This document shows, one piece after another, positions 51,537 through 60,278 of a stretch of 64,000 bases of DNA; position 1 is the first letter of the stretch; every line of letters begins with the position of its first letter. Source of the stretch: Listeria cossartiae subsp. cossartiae (GTDB lineage Bacteria; Bacillota; Bacilli; Lactobacillales; Listeriaceae); contig NZ_JAASUI010000001.1 in the NCBI RefSeq assembly GCF_014224155.1, positions 1,302,001-1,366,000 on the forward strand, given 5' to 3'. The translations under genes and the position numbers were made by a program. Below the pieces are notes generated by a model. That model was not told where the DNA came from, did no database searches, and saw only the letters and a list, made by a program, of their open reading frames with translations.

Positions 51537-51540
51537 CGTA

Positions 51541-52626
51541 TTATTTCGCTTTATGCGGAACCAAATTGCTCGCTAAAATCGCGTTCCAGAACTCTTCAAA
51601 TTCAGGAATATCCATTTGCTGTGCAGAATCAGATAAAGCAACAGCTGGATCTGGATGAACTTCCGCCATAACGCCGTCTGCTTCGATAGCTAGAGCAGCT
51701 TTGGCACATGGAAGTAATAGATCTTTTCGACCAGTAGAATGCGTTACATCGACCATCACTGGTAAATGCGTTTCTTTCTTCAAAATTGGAACAGCAGAAA
51801 TATCTAATGTGTTTCTTGTCGCTTTTTCGTAAGTGCGGATACCGCGTTCACATAAAATAATTTTGCCATTTCCTTGTGACATAATATATTCAGCAGCACC
51901 GATGAATTCTTCAATCGTAGCAGATAAGCCACGTTTTAGAAGAATCGGTTTGTCGACACGACCGGCCGCTTTTAGTAATTCGAAGTTTTGCATGTTTCTT
52001 GCACCGATTTGAATGACATCAACATAATCAAGTGCTACTTCGATATCAGCTGGCGTAACGATTTCACTAATAACGCCTAAACCGTATTCATCAGAAACAC
52101 GTTTTAAAATTTTCAGTCCTTCTAAACCTAATCCTTGGAAGTCATATGGGCTAGTACGAGGTTTAAATGCTCCACCGCGAATAAGTTTTAAGCCTTTTGC
52201 TTTAATAGACTCAGCGACTGCAGCAACTTGCTCGTAAGATTCAACCGAACACGGACCGAATACAAATACCGGTTCGCCGTTTCCGATTGGTAAGCCTTTA
52301 ACAGTAACAATCGTATCTTCTTTTTTATTTTTTCTAGAAACGAGTAGTGCTTTAGAGTGATCATCTTCTTGAAGTTCTAATCCCGCTTTAAAAATTTCTT
52401 TAAATAATTTTTGAACCGTACTATCTTCAAAAGGTCCTTCATTTGCTGCAAGAATCGTGTTAAGCATTTCTCTTTCACGCAATGGATCAAAACGAAGAGA
52501 ACCTTGAGTTCCTTTGATTTTGCCAATTTCTTGTACTAAATTTGCGCGTTTGCTAATTAATTCCAGCAAATCAATATTCAATTGATCCACCTGTGTTCTA
52601 AGTTCCTCTAAATTTGTGTTAACCAT
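51541..52626 (-). CDS. aroA: DAHP synthase with N-terminal chorismate mutase
   Basis: Bacillus-type AroA (AroG). 361 aa: AroQ-class chorismate mutase at about 1-85 ([22 protein letters not shown] region), then a KDO8P-like type I DAHP synthase with [26 protein letters not shown] and [10 protein letters not shown]. The mutase domain provides feedback sensing of chorismate/prephenate. The ATG at 52626 follows GGGTGGAAG. Monocistronic. Confidence 0.96.
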   Translation of the reverse strand: MVNTNLEELRTQVDQLNIDLLELISKRANLVQEIGKIKGTQGSLRFDPLREREMLNTILAANEGPFEDSTVQKLFKEIFKAGLELQEDDHSKALLVSRKNKKEDTIVTVKGLPIGNGEPVFVFGPCSVESYEQVAAVAESIKAKGLKLIRGGAFKPRTSPYDFQGLGLEGLKILKRVSDEYGLGVISEIVTPADIEVALDYVDVIQIGARNMQNFELLKAAGRVDKPILLKRGLSATIEEFIGAAEYIMSQGNGKIILCERGIRTYEKATRNTLDISAVPILKKETHLPVMVDVTHSTGRKDLLLPCAKAALAIEADGVMAEVHPDPAVALSDSAQQMDIPEFEEFWNAILASNLVPHKAK

Positions 52627-52669
52627 TTAACTTCCACCCTTCTAAAAATCTGCTCCAAGATTATGTTTC

Positions 52670-52698
52670 ATTATAGAGGAAAACAGATAATTTGTCAC
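52670..52698 (-). promoter_or_regulatory. aroA promoter
   Basis: Minus-strand GTGACA (52693-52698), 17 nt, TATAAT (52670-52675). A second, more distant candidate is TTGTAA-17-TAACAT with TG extension, near 52755-52783. Confidence 0.8.
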
Positions 52699-52715
52699 GA
52701 ATCCGCTTTTATACT

Positions 52716-52799
52716 TAATCGCTTTTAAGCATTAAAGTGAGTAATGTAAAACTAATGTTAACATGTTTTGAAATAAATTACAAGCAGATAATCGCTTTT
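52716..52799. repeat. 11-bp direct repeat upstream of aroA
   Basis: TAATCGCTTTT occurs at 52716-52726 and 52789-52799, 73 bp apart, in the region upstream of the aroA promoter. Confidence 0.55.
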
Positions 52800-52809
52800 T
52801 TTTCGCTAA

Positions 52810-52842
52810 TAAAAAAACAGCCCCGCAAGGCTGTTTTTTAAA
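52810..52842 (-). terminator. ytxGH terminator
   Basis: Minus-strand AAAAAACAGCC / GGCTGTTTTTTT hairpin with a short GC loop. Confidence 0.95.
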
Positions 52843-52848
52843 CTTACT

Positions 52849-53373
52849 TTATTTTACTTCTTTTTTAGCGTCGGAAGCAATTTTTTTCGCTTCGTCTTTG
52901 CCTTCATCTACTGCTTTTTTTGCTTCATTTTTCGCTTTGTCTGCTGCTTTTTCTACATCGTCTGCAGCGTCTTTTGCTTCGCTTTTTACAGCTTCTGCCG
53001 CTTTTTTTGCAGCTTCTTGGTTTTCTTCTTTATTTTGTGAAACGACTTCTTTCACTGCTTTGCTTTGTTTTGAAACTGTATCAGCTAATTTGCCTGATTT
53101 GTCTTTTACTACATCTACAAATCCACCAGCGGAATCAACTAATTTATCTTTAGTTCCTTTGGCAACACTGCTGATTTCGATACCTTTTTCGTAAGCAACG
53201 TCTTTCCATTGGTTGCTTTTTTCTTTAATTGTATCAACTTGTGTATTCAAGTCTTCGCGTAGTTCTTTACCTGATTTAGGGGCAAATAATAGTGCTGCGG
53301 CTGAACCAACAATCGCACCAATTAAACCACCGATTAGAAAATCTTTTGTATTAATACCATCTTTTTCTGCCAT
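52849..53373 (-). CDS. ytxH: General stress protein, YtxH family
   Basis: 174 aa: a short glycine-rich membrane segment (about 12-30, FLIGGLIGAIVGSAAALLF) followed by a long Lys/Ala/Glu amphipathic tail with repeated KKA/EAK-type units, similar in style to LEA proteins. YtxH is SigB-dependent in B. subtilis. The ATG at 53373 has GGAGGG. It lies 21 nt after ytxG and shares the SigB-type promoter. Confidence 0.9.
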   Translation of the reverse strand: MAEKDGINTKDFLIGGLIGAIVGSAAALLFAPKSGKELREDLNTQVDTIKEKSNQWKDVAYEKGIEISSVAKGTKDKLVDSAGGFVDVVKDKSGKLADTVSKQSKAVKEVVSQNKEENQEAAKKAAEAVKSEAKDAADDVEKAADKAKNEAKKAVDEGKDEAKKIASDAKKEVK

Positions 53374-53394
53374 GTTAAATCCCTCCAAATTATA

Positions 53395-53850
53395 TTAGAA
53401 ATTAGATTGTTCTGCTGCTTCTTTTGCAGCTTCTTTCGCTGCTTTATTCGCTTTCATTTTTTCTCTAAAAGAAAGAATCGAATTGCTAATTGAGACAGCT
53501 TGAGAAATCTTCGCCTCGTTTTGTTCTACCTTGTTTGTTGCGAGTGTTGCTAGTTCGCGAACAGATTGACTTAATCCTAGTAAAGAAGTTCCAATGTCAC
53601 CAACTGCATCAAAAACTGGATCCACTTTCGCAACTTTGCCATTGACATCTTCTAGAAGTGTATTGGTCTTATCAAGCAATTTTTGTGATTGTCCTGTAAT
53701 CCCTTGTACTTCTACGGTTATTTTTTCTAACGATTTAGCTACCTCGTCCATTGTTTGGGAAGTTGATTTTAATGTTTTTCCCAAATAGATGGCAATAACT
53801 AAAAGCGCAATTGCGGCAATAAGCGCTGCAATATACAAGATTACTATCAT
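53395..53850 (-). CDS. ytxG: DUF948 protein (YtxG)
   Basis: 151 aa: one N-terminal membrane helix (about 3-24), then a helical region with regular spacing. DUF948 family, which includes B. subtilis YtxG. The molecular role is unknown. The ATG at 53850 follows GGAGGTG. First gene of the stress pair; the promoter reads as SigB-type. Confidence 0.9.
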   Translation of the reverse strand: MIVILYIAALIAAIALLVIAIYLGKTLKSTSQTMDEVAKSLEKITVEVQGITGQSQKLLDKTNTLLEDVNGKVAKVDPVFDAVGDIGTSLLGLSQSVRELATLATNKVEQNEAKISQAVSISNSILSFREKMKANKAAKEAAKEAAEQSNF

Positions 53851-53878
53851 CTATCCACACCTCCATATTCCTTTTTCT

Positions 53879-53904
53879 ATACCCTGAGTATTCCCCTCTA
53901 AAAC
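53879..53904 (-). promoter_or_regulatory. SigB-type promoter of ytxG-ytxH
   Basis: Minus-strand GTTTTA (53899-53904), 14 nt, GGGTAT (53879-53884): a near-consensus general-stress promoter 28 nt before ytxG. Confidence 0.85.
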
Positions 53905-54024
53905 TTTCTTCTCTAATGATCTATGTACAAAATGCAAAAAAGAAAAGGTATTAGCTTCATTTTAGCAAGTAACTGCCGAAAAATAAACTAATAAGAAAGA
54001 AACGTGCTAATTTGTTGCAGATGG

Positions 54025-54052
54025 TTGCTTTTGACGTGATTTGGAGTAAAAT
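54025..54052 (+). promoter_or_regulatory. ampS promoter
   Basis: TTGCTT (54025-54030), 16 nt, TAAAAT (54047-54052). Confidence 0.55.
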
Positions 54053-54106
54053 AGATACAGGCTGCTTTTTTGCCCATTTTTAGTTAAATTTCAGGGAGGT
54101 AACAAT

Positions 54107-55219
54107 ATGAGAGATGCAAGAATCGAAAAATTAGCGCATAATTTAATCAACTATTCCGTCAAACTTGGCGCTGGGGAAAAAGTATTAATCGAAAACTTCG
54201 GTGTTCAAAAAGAATTAGTGATGGCGTTAGTGGAAGAAGCATACAAAGCTGGCGGTTTCCCGTTCGTGTCATTGAAAGAACCACAAATCGACCGCGCGAT
54301 GATGCTCGGTGCTAATAGTGAACAATATGCGAAAATTGCTGAATTCGAAGGCAATGTAATGAAAGAAATGGATGCTTACATAGGTTTACGTGCTGGCGAT
54401 AACATCAACGAAACATCTGACGTACCAGCCGATAAATTAAAAATCAACGGCGAAACAGTTGGCAAAATGCACTCGGATATCCGTGTCAAACAAACAAAAT
54501 GGGTTGTGCTTCGTTACCCAAGCTCGTCCATGGCACAACTTGCAAAAATGAGCACAGCTGGTTTTGAAGATTTCTATTTTGATGTATGTAACTTAGATTA
54601 CGGAAAAATGAGCGACGCAATGGATGGCTTAGTAGAACTAATGAACAAAACAGATAAAGTTCACTTAGTAGGCCCAGGAACAGATTTAACATTTAGCATT
54701 AAAGATATTCCAGCAATTAAATGTGCCGGAGAAATGAATATTCCAGACGGCGAAGTATTTACTGCGCCAGTTCGTGATTCTATCAATGGAACACTTACGT
54801 ATAACACACCTTCTCCTTACCAAGGCTTTACGTTTGAAAATGTATCATTCACGTTTAAAGACGGAAAAATTGTGGAAGCGACTGCTAATGATACAGCTCG
54901 TATTAACAAAGTGTTAGATACAGATGAAGGTGCGCGCTTTGTTGGCGAATTCGCAATTGGTGTGAACCCATTCATCCACGAACCAATGCAAGACATCCTT
55001 TTTGATGAAAAAATCGAAGGCAGTTTCCACTTTACGCCTGGTCAATGTTATGACGAAGCGTTCAATGGCAATCAGTCAGCGATTCACTGGGATCTTGTTA
55101 ATATTCAACGTGCCGATTACGGTGGCGGCGAAATTTACTTTGACGATGTTCTAATTCGCAAAGATGGCATTTTCGTTCTTCCTGAATTAGCATCGCTTAA
55201 CCCAGAAAACTTAGTATAA
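54107..55219 (+). CDS. ampS: M29-family aminopeptidase
   Basis: 370 aa, close to the 410 of AmpS/AmpT. Family M29 is a two-metal aminopeptidase; possible metal ligands are in the C-terminal part, HWDLVNIQRADYGGGEIYFDDVL, with Glu in GEMNIPDGEVF. The ATG at 54107 follows GGGAGG. Cytosolic peptide turnover is the likely role. Monocistronic, convergent with the peroxiredoxin gene. Confidence 0.9.
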   Translation: MRDARIEKLAHNLINYSVKLGAGEKVLIENFGVQKELVMALVEEAYKAGGFPFVSLKEPQIDRAMMLGANSEQYAKIAEFEGNVMKEMDAYIGLRAGDNINETSDVPADKLKINGETVGKMHSDIRVKQTKWVVLRYPSSSMAQLAKMSTAGFEDFYFDVCNLDYGKMSDAMDGLVELMNKTDKVHLVGPGTDLTFSIKDIPAIKCAGEMNIPDGEVFTAPVRDSINGTLTYNTPSPYQGFTFENVSFTFKDGKIVEATANDTARINKVLDTDEGARFVGEFAIGVNPFIHEPMQDILFDEKIEGSFHFTPGQCYDEAFNGNQSAIHWDLVNIQRADYGGGEIYFDDVLIRKDGIFVLPELASLNPENLV

Positions 55220-55255
55220 AAAAAGGCGCTTAGGAATTGATCCTAAGCGCTTTTT
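55220..55255. terminator. Bidirectional terminator ampS/prx
   Basis: AAAAGGCGCTTAGGA / TCCTAAGCGCTTTTT, perfect over 11 bp, between two convergent stops. Confidence 0.95.
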
Positions 55256-55258
55256 CAT

Positions 55259-55804
55259 TTAAACAATTGTTTTTTCACCAGGTTGCCAGTTAATCGGGCA
55301 TAGTCCACCTGTTTGTAATGCTTGTAGTACTCGTAAAACTTCATCGACTTCACGGCCGATATTATTATGGTGAACCACTTCGTATTGAATTTCACCTTTT
55401 GGATTGATGATGAAAAGGCCACGTAATGCTACACCCTCTTCTTCAATTAAAACACCGTAATCACTTGCAACTTGGTGATTCGTGTCAGCAGCAAGTGGAT
55501 AGGATAACTTACCAATTCCGCCTTCTTTAACCGGCGTGTTTGTCCATGCAAGATGCGAATGAATTGTATCAGTTGAAGCACCAATAATACGTGCATTTAA
55601 TGCATCAAATTCATCTGACCGAGCGGAAATAGCCACGATTTCTGTCGGACAAACAAATGTAAAGTCCATTGGATAGAAAAAGAGAACCGTCCATTTATCA
55701 TCTTCTATATTTTTTTCTAGACTTACTTTACCAAATGTTTGATTTGGCATAACAGCTTCCATTTCGAATCTTGGAGCTTGTGTGCCTACTAAACGTTCTG
55801 CCAC
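55259..55804 (-). CDS. 2-Cys peroxiredoxin (AhpC/Prx1 type)
   Basis: 181 aa; peroxidatic Cys52 in FTFVCPTEI and resolving Cys169 in GGLCPINW. No ahpF is adjacent, so thioredoxin is the likely reductant. The GTG start at 55804 follows GGAGGGATAAAA. A consensus-like PerR box lies upstream of its promoter, so induction by peroxide is expected. It sits after murC, separated by a terminator. Confidence 0.95.
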   Translation of the reverse strand: MAERLVGTQAPRFEMEAVMPNQTFGKVSLEKNIEDDKWTVLFFYPMDFTFVCPTEIVAISARSDEFDALNARIIGASTDTIHSHLAWTNTPVKEGGIGKLSYPLAADTNHQVASDYGVLIEEEGVALRGLFIINPKGEIQYEVVHHNNIGREVDEVLRVLQALQTGGLCPINWQPGEKTIV

Positions 55805-55852
55805 TTTTATCCCTCCATTAATTATGTAGTTGTATTTTGCATCACATGATAT

Positions 55853-55881
55853 ATTTTAATACACCCAGGAAAGACTGTAAA
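55853..55881 (-). promoter_or_regulatory. Peroxiredoxin promoter
   Basis: Minus-strand TTTACA (55876-55881), 17 nt, TAAAAT (55853-55858). Confidence 0.8.
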
Positions 55882-55888
55882 GCTTTAT

Positions 55889-55903
55889 TTATACTAATTA
55901 TAA
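55889..55903. promoter_or_regulatory. PerR box upstream of peroxiredoxin gene
   Basis: TTATAATTAGTATAA on the minus strand matches the PerR consensus TTATAATNATTATAA at 14 of 15 positions (counting N). It lies 7 bp upstream of the -35. Confidence 0.75.
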
Positions 55904-55908
55904 ACAAG

Positions 55909-55940
55909 AAAAAAGCACGCCCAATGATGGACATGCTTTA
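55909..55940 (-). terminator. murC terminator
   Basis: Minus-strand AAAGCATGTCC / GGGCGTGCTTT stem (with wobbles), then T6. Confidence 0.85.
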
Positions 55941-55948
55941 TTTAGTCG

Positions 55949-57292
55949 TTAATTAATCGCGCTTTTTTTCAAATCAGCAGCTGTGATAACTTCATTATCA
56001 AGGACTTTTTCATAGGCAGCTTGGAATTTTTGAACGTCCCCTGCACCCATGAATAAAATAACTGCTTCTGGATATTGTAGTAGCTCTTCTGTATGCTCTT
56101 CTTTAATTATATGGTTGCCTTTTGTTTTATGCGCTAAATCAGCAATCGTTAAATTCCCTGTTTTTTCACGCGCGGAACCAAAGATATCACAAAGATATAC
56201 TTCATCCGCTAAATTTAAGCTATCCGCAAAACCTTGTAAAAATGTGCGAGTTCGTGTAAATGTGTGCGGCTGGAAGACAGCAACTATTTTTTTGTCTGGG
56301 TATTTTTGTCTTGCAGCATTGACAGTAGCGCGAATTTCGGATGGGTGATGTGCATAGTCATCAACTAACACTTGATTCGCTTTTTCGGTAATGCTAAATC
56401 TTCTTTTGACGCCTTCAAAGGTTTTTAATTCCTTTTTAACTGCTTCCACTGGTAGACCTTCGTAATCGCAAAGCGCGATCACACTTAATGCGTTTAATAC
56501 ATTGTGATCTCCGTAAGCTGGAATTTCAAAAGAACCTAAAAACTCTCCGCGATGATACACGTCGAATTTTGTTCCGGTTGTTTCTTTAATAACATTTTTA
56601 GCTTGGAATTCGTTTTCCTCATCGAAGCCAAAGTAAATAATCGGAATATCTAAAGTAAGTTTACGCAATTCAGCATCATCGCCTAGCGCAAACACAGCTT
56701 TTTTCACTTGTTTGCCTAGTGTTTCAAACGCGTTAAATACATCATCCACGCTCTTAAAATAATCCGGATGATCCCAATCAATATTTGTCATAATCGCATA
56801 CGTTGGTTTATATGCAAGGAAATGGCGTTGATATTCGCATGCTTCTAGCGCAAAGTATTCTGCCCCTTTTGTCCCGCTTCCCGTACCGTCACCGATCAAG
56901 TAAGAAGTTGGACGAATAGCGCCAACGACATGAGAAAGTAGACCGGTTGTCGACGTTTTACCGTGCGAACCAGTTATTGCAATACTTGTATAGCCATCAA
57001 TTAATTGACCTAAAAATTTATGATATCGAATCACTGGAAGATCAAGCTCTAATGCGCGCTCAATTTCTTCATGTGTATCTGGAAATGCGTTCCCAGCAAT
57101 AATTGTTAGGCCTTCTTGAATATTATCAGCCGAAAAAGTCATAATCGGAATTTGCTTTTCTTCTAACGCTTTTTGTGTAAAGAAATATTTATCCACATCA
57201 CTGCCTTGCACTTGAAAACCTTTATCATGCAGGATTTGAGCAAGTGCACTCATTCCCGACCCTTTTATTCCAACAAAATGATAGATAGTCAT
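55949..57292 (-). CDS. murC: UDP-N-acetylmuramate-L-alanine ligase
   Basis: Adds L-Ala in peptidoglycan precursor synthesis. 447 aa; N-terminal [12 protein letters not shown] (UDP site), ATP P-loop GSHGKTS at 108-114, central [10 protein letters not shown] and [11 protein letters not shown]. The ATG at 57292 has GGGGG; the frame opens 5 codons earlier. As in B. subtilis it is away from the dcw cluster and next to the sftA-type translocase. Confidence 0.97.
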   Translation of the reverse strand: MTIYHFVGIKGSGMSALAQILHDKGFQVQGSDVDKYFFTQKALEEKQIPIMTFSADNIQEGLTIIAGNAFPDTHEEIERALELDLPVIRYHKFLGQLIDGYTSIAITGSHGKTSTTGLLSHVVGAIRPTSYLIGDGTGSGTKGAEYFALEACEYQRHFLAYKPTYAIMTNIDWDHPDYFKSVDDVFNAFETLGKQVKKAVFALGDDAELRKLTLDIPIIYFGFDEENEFQAKNVIKETTGTKFDVYHRGEFLGSFEIPAYGDHNVLNALSVIALCDYEGLPVEAVKKELKTFEGVKRRFSITEKANQVLVDDYAHHPSEIRATVNAARQKYPDKKIVAVFQPHTFTRTRTFLQGFADSLNLADEVYLCDIFGSAREKTGNLTIADLAHKTKGNHIIKEEHTEELLQYPEAVILFMGAGDVQKFQAAYEKVLDNEVITAADLKKSAIN

Positions 57293-57331
57293 TATTTGAA
57301 CCCCCATTAATTTATCTTGAAGAGGGTGCCT

Positions 57332-57376
57332 AAAAAAAACATGTTAACTGTTAAGCACCAAGTCTTAACTTTGAAA
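57332..57376 (-). promoter_or_regulatory. Structured murC leader with U8 tract
   Basis: Between the murC promoter and start, the minus strand has GTTAAG / CTTAAC, then TTAAC / GTTAA repeats and T8 (57332-57339). This is terminator-like, so attenuation is possible. The stems are short. Confidence 0.35.
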
Positions 57377-57468
57377 ACAGTATAAAGTCTCCGTTTTCTA
57401 GACATCATCTTACGTTCCAATTGTGTTTTATGTTTGAATTCTTAGTTGAGTCAATAATTCACCAGCTT

Positions 57469-57477
57469 ATTATATCA
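57469..57477 (-). promoter_or_regulatory. murC promoter (extended -10)
   Basis: Minus-strand TGA TATAAT, hexamer 57469-57474. A second candidate TTGACT lies just downstream of it. Confidence 0.55.
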
Positions 57478-57541
57478 CTTTCCATGTAAATAGAAAAATC
57501 TTTCAGCGAATATAAGCGAAATTACTCATGAAAACAGCCTT

Positions 57542-57588
57542 ATTTTGTAAAACTAATTAAGTAATGTGTTAGTTTAGTACTACAAAAT
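57542..57588 (-). other. Long imperfect hairpin after sftA
   Basis: ATTTTGTA / TACAAAAT with inner AAACTAA / TTAGTTT starts in the sftA stop codon. No T run follows on the minus strand, so termination is uncertain. Confidence 0.5.
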
Positions 57589-59969
57589 TAAGATTCTTTG
57601 TTTCTCAGTTTAGCTAATTGGTCCTTTGTAATGATAACATCTCGCGGCTTGGAACCATTTATTCCGGAAACGATTTGATGATCTTCCAGTGCTTCCATTA
57701 ATCTCGCCGCACGGTTGTAACCGATTCTAAAATGTCTTTGTAGCAGAGATGTTGACGCAGCATTTTGGCTTAAAACAAAGTCACATGCCTCTTCAAATAG
57801 TTCATCGGTATTTTCTTTTACGGATTCTTTTACAAGTAATTCTTGTTCTTCAAAGATATACTCCGCCTCACCTTGGCTTCGCACATGAGCAACGACAGCA
57901 TCAATTTCTTCATCACTAACAAATGTTCCTTGTAAACGGACTGGCTTACTTGCGCCGCTTGGTAAGAAGAGCATGTCCCCTTTTCCAAGTAGTTTTTCTG
58001 CCCCACTTGCATCGAGAATCGTTCTAGAGTCGATTTGAGACGATACAGAGAACGAAACACGTGTCGGGATGTTCGCCTTAATAAGACCTGTAATGACGTC
58101 TACAGAGGGGCGCTGTGTCGCTACAATCATATGAATACCACAAGCTCTTGCTTTTTGAGCGATACGGCTAATAGATTCTTCTACATCGTTTGGCGCAACC
58201 ATCATTAAATCAGCTAATTCATCAATCACAATTAAAATATAAGGTAATTTTTCTCCCGTATGATCTGGGTGACTAGCATATTCGTTATATTTCTCCATGT
58301 TTCTAACACCCGTATGGCTAAACAGTTGATAACGGCGTTCCATTTCTTCTACTGCCCATTTTAAAGCGACTGTAGCTGCTTTGGCGTCCGTAATTACTGG
58401 GCTCACAAGATGCGGAATTCGGTTATACGGAGCTAGTTCTACCATTTTCGGGTCAATTAAGAGTAGTTTTAATTGGTCTGGTGTTGCTTTGTACAATAAG
58501 CTTACTAGCAATGAATTGATACAAACACTTTTTCCTGATCCTGTTGCTCCGGCAATTAAACCGTGTGGCATTTTTTGCAAATCAGTAATAATTGGCGTTC
58601 CAGAAATATCTAATCCTAGTGCGGCTGTTAGTGGCGACTCGGATGATTGGAAAGCTTCTGTATTCATCAATTCAGAAAGCATTACTGGGCGGCTCGTTTG
58701 ATTAGGAATTTCAATCCCTACTGTACTTTTACCAGGTATCGGCGCCTCAATACGAATATCTTTCGCTGCTAAACTTAATTTAATATCGTCGGTCAAATTA
58801 GTAATTTTGCTCACTTTTACGCCTTTTTCAGGTTGAACTTCAAACCTTGTCACGGCTGGTCCTTGTGTCCGATTAACAACACTTGCATGAACATTGAAAT
58901 TTTCTAATGTTTCATCTAGCATTTCTTGCTGCATTTGAAGCCAAGAATCATCTTCGCGTTTCGATACTGGCGGATGGAGCAAGCCAAATGACGGAAACTC
59001 GTAGTTACTTGGATAAGTTGCTGTCACAGGTTGGGCTTGTTGCGTTACGGTTGGCTGAACTCGTTCTGTTACAACTGGTTGGGCTTCTATTGTTGCTGAT
59101 TTTTCTGAGACAACTTCATGTACATCTTCTTTTTGGAGTGCTTGTTTATCTTTTTTCACCATCATAACATTAAATGGAATTCTGCTTTTCAACATTTGTT
59201 CTTGTCGACTAGATTCCACTTGCGCACTTCTGGTAGGTGGTGTCGTTTGCGTCGGTTCCTCTGTAATTAAAGAAACTCGTTCTGGTTCTACTGGTTCAGA
59301 AATCGGCGCTACTTCGATTGGTTCCGGCTCTGAAACAATCACTTCTTCTGACGTTGCTACAACTTCTTCTGGGAATTCTGCTTCTAATTGACGGTCTAAT
59401 TCCACATCAAGCGCAATTGTTTCCGCTTCAGCTGATTCTAATAAATCAACTGGCGCGATGGTTAAATCTTCTTGTATCTCCGTAATTTCTTCCGCTTCTG
59501 AAACAGCAAATTCAAATTTACTTGGTCGTTTTTTAAAGGCATAGACAGGCGAAGGAACATCTGTCGCAGTAAAAGGTCTTTTTCTTGTTTCCGTTTTTAC
59601 TGGTTGCGATTTTTCCGCTACTTGTCGTTCTGTTATTGGTTGTTTTTTTGGTTGAATTGGTTGGCTTACTTGTTTATCTGGAATTAGCGGGAAACGAAAT
59701 TCACCTTTTGGATACTGATATACCATCTGTGTTTTCATTTGCCGTTTTACTGCTTGTACTGGCTTTTGTTTTGGTACTGTTTTATATGCAACTGGTCGCT
59801 CGTTTCTTATAGTACGTTCTTTTGTTTTAATTGCTGTCACATTTGATTTCGGTACTACTTCTGGAGCACGTTGTTTTACTTGTTTTTCTACTTTTCTAGA
59901 AGACGTATCTTCGTATGTATCTATTTCTTCGTCCATATCGCCAAAGAAAAAATCTTTAAACCATCCCAT
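57588..59969 (-). CDS. sftA: Septum-associated DNA translocase SftA (FtsK/SpoIIIE family)
   Basis: Clears DNA from the closing septum. 793 aa. No N-terminal membrane helices, unlike SpoIIIE; instead a soluble, Pro/Gln/Glu/Val-rich linker (about 20-340), then the motor with Walker A GATGSGKSVCIN near 470, Walker B VIDELADLMM, and a C-terminal gamma DNA-reading domain ending near HQIVSGI. The ATG at 59969 follows a GGGTGATA site. Next to murC, as in B. subtilis. Confidence 0.94.
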   Translation of the reverse strand: MGWFKDFFFGDMDEEIDTYEDTSSRKVEKQVKQRAPEVVPKSNVTAIKTKERTIRNERPVAYKTVPKQKPVQAVKRQMKTQMVYQYPKGEFRFPLIPDKQVSQPIQPKKQPITERQVAEKSQPVKTETRKRPFTATDVPSPVYAFKKRPSKFEFAVSEAEEITEIQEDLTIAPVDLLESAEAETIALDVELDRQLEAEFPEEVVATSEEVIVSEPEPIEVAPISEPVEPERVSLITEEPTQTTPPTRSAQVESSRQEQMLKSRIPFNVMMVKKDKQALQKEDVHEVVSEKSATIEAQPVVTERVQPTVTQQAQPVTATYPSNYEFPSFGLLHPPVSKREDDSWLQMQQEMLDETLENFNVHASVVNRTQGPAVTRFEVQPEKGVKVSKITNLTDDIKLSLAAKDIRIEAPIPGKSTVGIEIPNQTSRPVMLSELMNTEAFQSSESPLTAALGLDISGTPIITDLQKMPHGLIAGATGSGKSVCINSLLVSLLYKATPDQLKLLLIDPKMVELAPYNRIPHLVSPVITDAKAATVALKWAVEEMERRYQLFSHTGVRNMEKYNEYASHPDHTGEKLPYILIVIDELADLMMVAPNDVEESISRIAQKARACGIHMIVATQRPSVDVITGLIKANIPTRVSFSVSSQIDSRTILDASGAEKLLGKGDMLFLPSGASKPVRLQGTFVSDEEIDAVVAHVRSQGEAEYIFEEQELLVKESVKENTDELFEEACDFVLSQNAASTSLLQRHFRIGYNRAARLMEALEDHQIVSGINGSKPRDVIITKDQLAKLRNKES

Positions 59970-60002
59970 TCATTATCACCCTAAATTTAATTTTCTTGTT
60001 TG

Positions 60003-60011
60003 ATTTTAACA
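60003..60011 (-). promoter_or_regulatory. sftA proximal promoter (extended -10)
   Basis: Minus-strand TGT TAAAAT, 34 nt before the sftA start. The -35 is poor. Confidence 0.45.
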
Positions 60012-60092
60012 GACAAAAACAAAATAATCTATGACAAAATTGTGAATTCGCTATTTTTCGAAGCATATTCGTTATAATACCTTGGTAATACT

Positions 60093-60104
60093 AGGTTTAA
60101 ACCT
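60093..60104. repeat. 12-bp palindrome upstream of sftA
   Basis: AGGTTTAAACCT, perfect. It lies between the two candidate sftA promoters in the 309-nt sftA-ytpR gap, which otherwise holds only those promoters and the ytpR terminator. Confidence 0.5.
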
Positions 60105-60151
60105 GATATAAGTTTTTGTTATAGCTTGAAATTTATTCCGTTTTTGTACGA

Positions 60152-60180
60152 TTTATACATATTTTGTATACAATTAACAA
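60152..60180 (-). promoter_or_regulatory. sftA distal promoter candidate
   Basis: Minus-strand TTGTTA (60175-60180), 17 nt, TATAAA (60152-60157), which would give a leader of about 175 nt. Confidence 0.5.
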
Positions 60181-60233
60181 CAAATAGTTCTACTTTCATC
60201 TTGATTTCACAATATATGAAATTAAGCAATATA

Positions 60234-60266
60234 AAAAGCGCCCAATATAGTATTGGACGCTTAAAA
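60234..60266 (-). terminator. ytpPQR terminator
   Basis: Minus-strand AAGCGTCCAATA / TATTGGGCGCTT hairpin followed by TTTT. Confidence 0.9.
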
Positions 60267-60278
60267 ATAATCATTTAT

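Noticed and set aside
52849..53373. Possible repeat array or CRISPR-like region in ytxH
   Set aside because: The periodicity is codon-level Lys/Ala/Glu repetition within a real coding frame; no spacer pattern.
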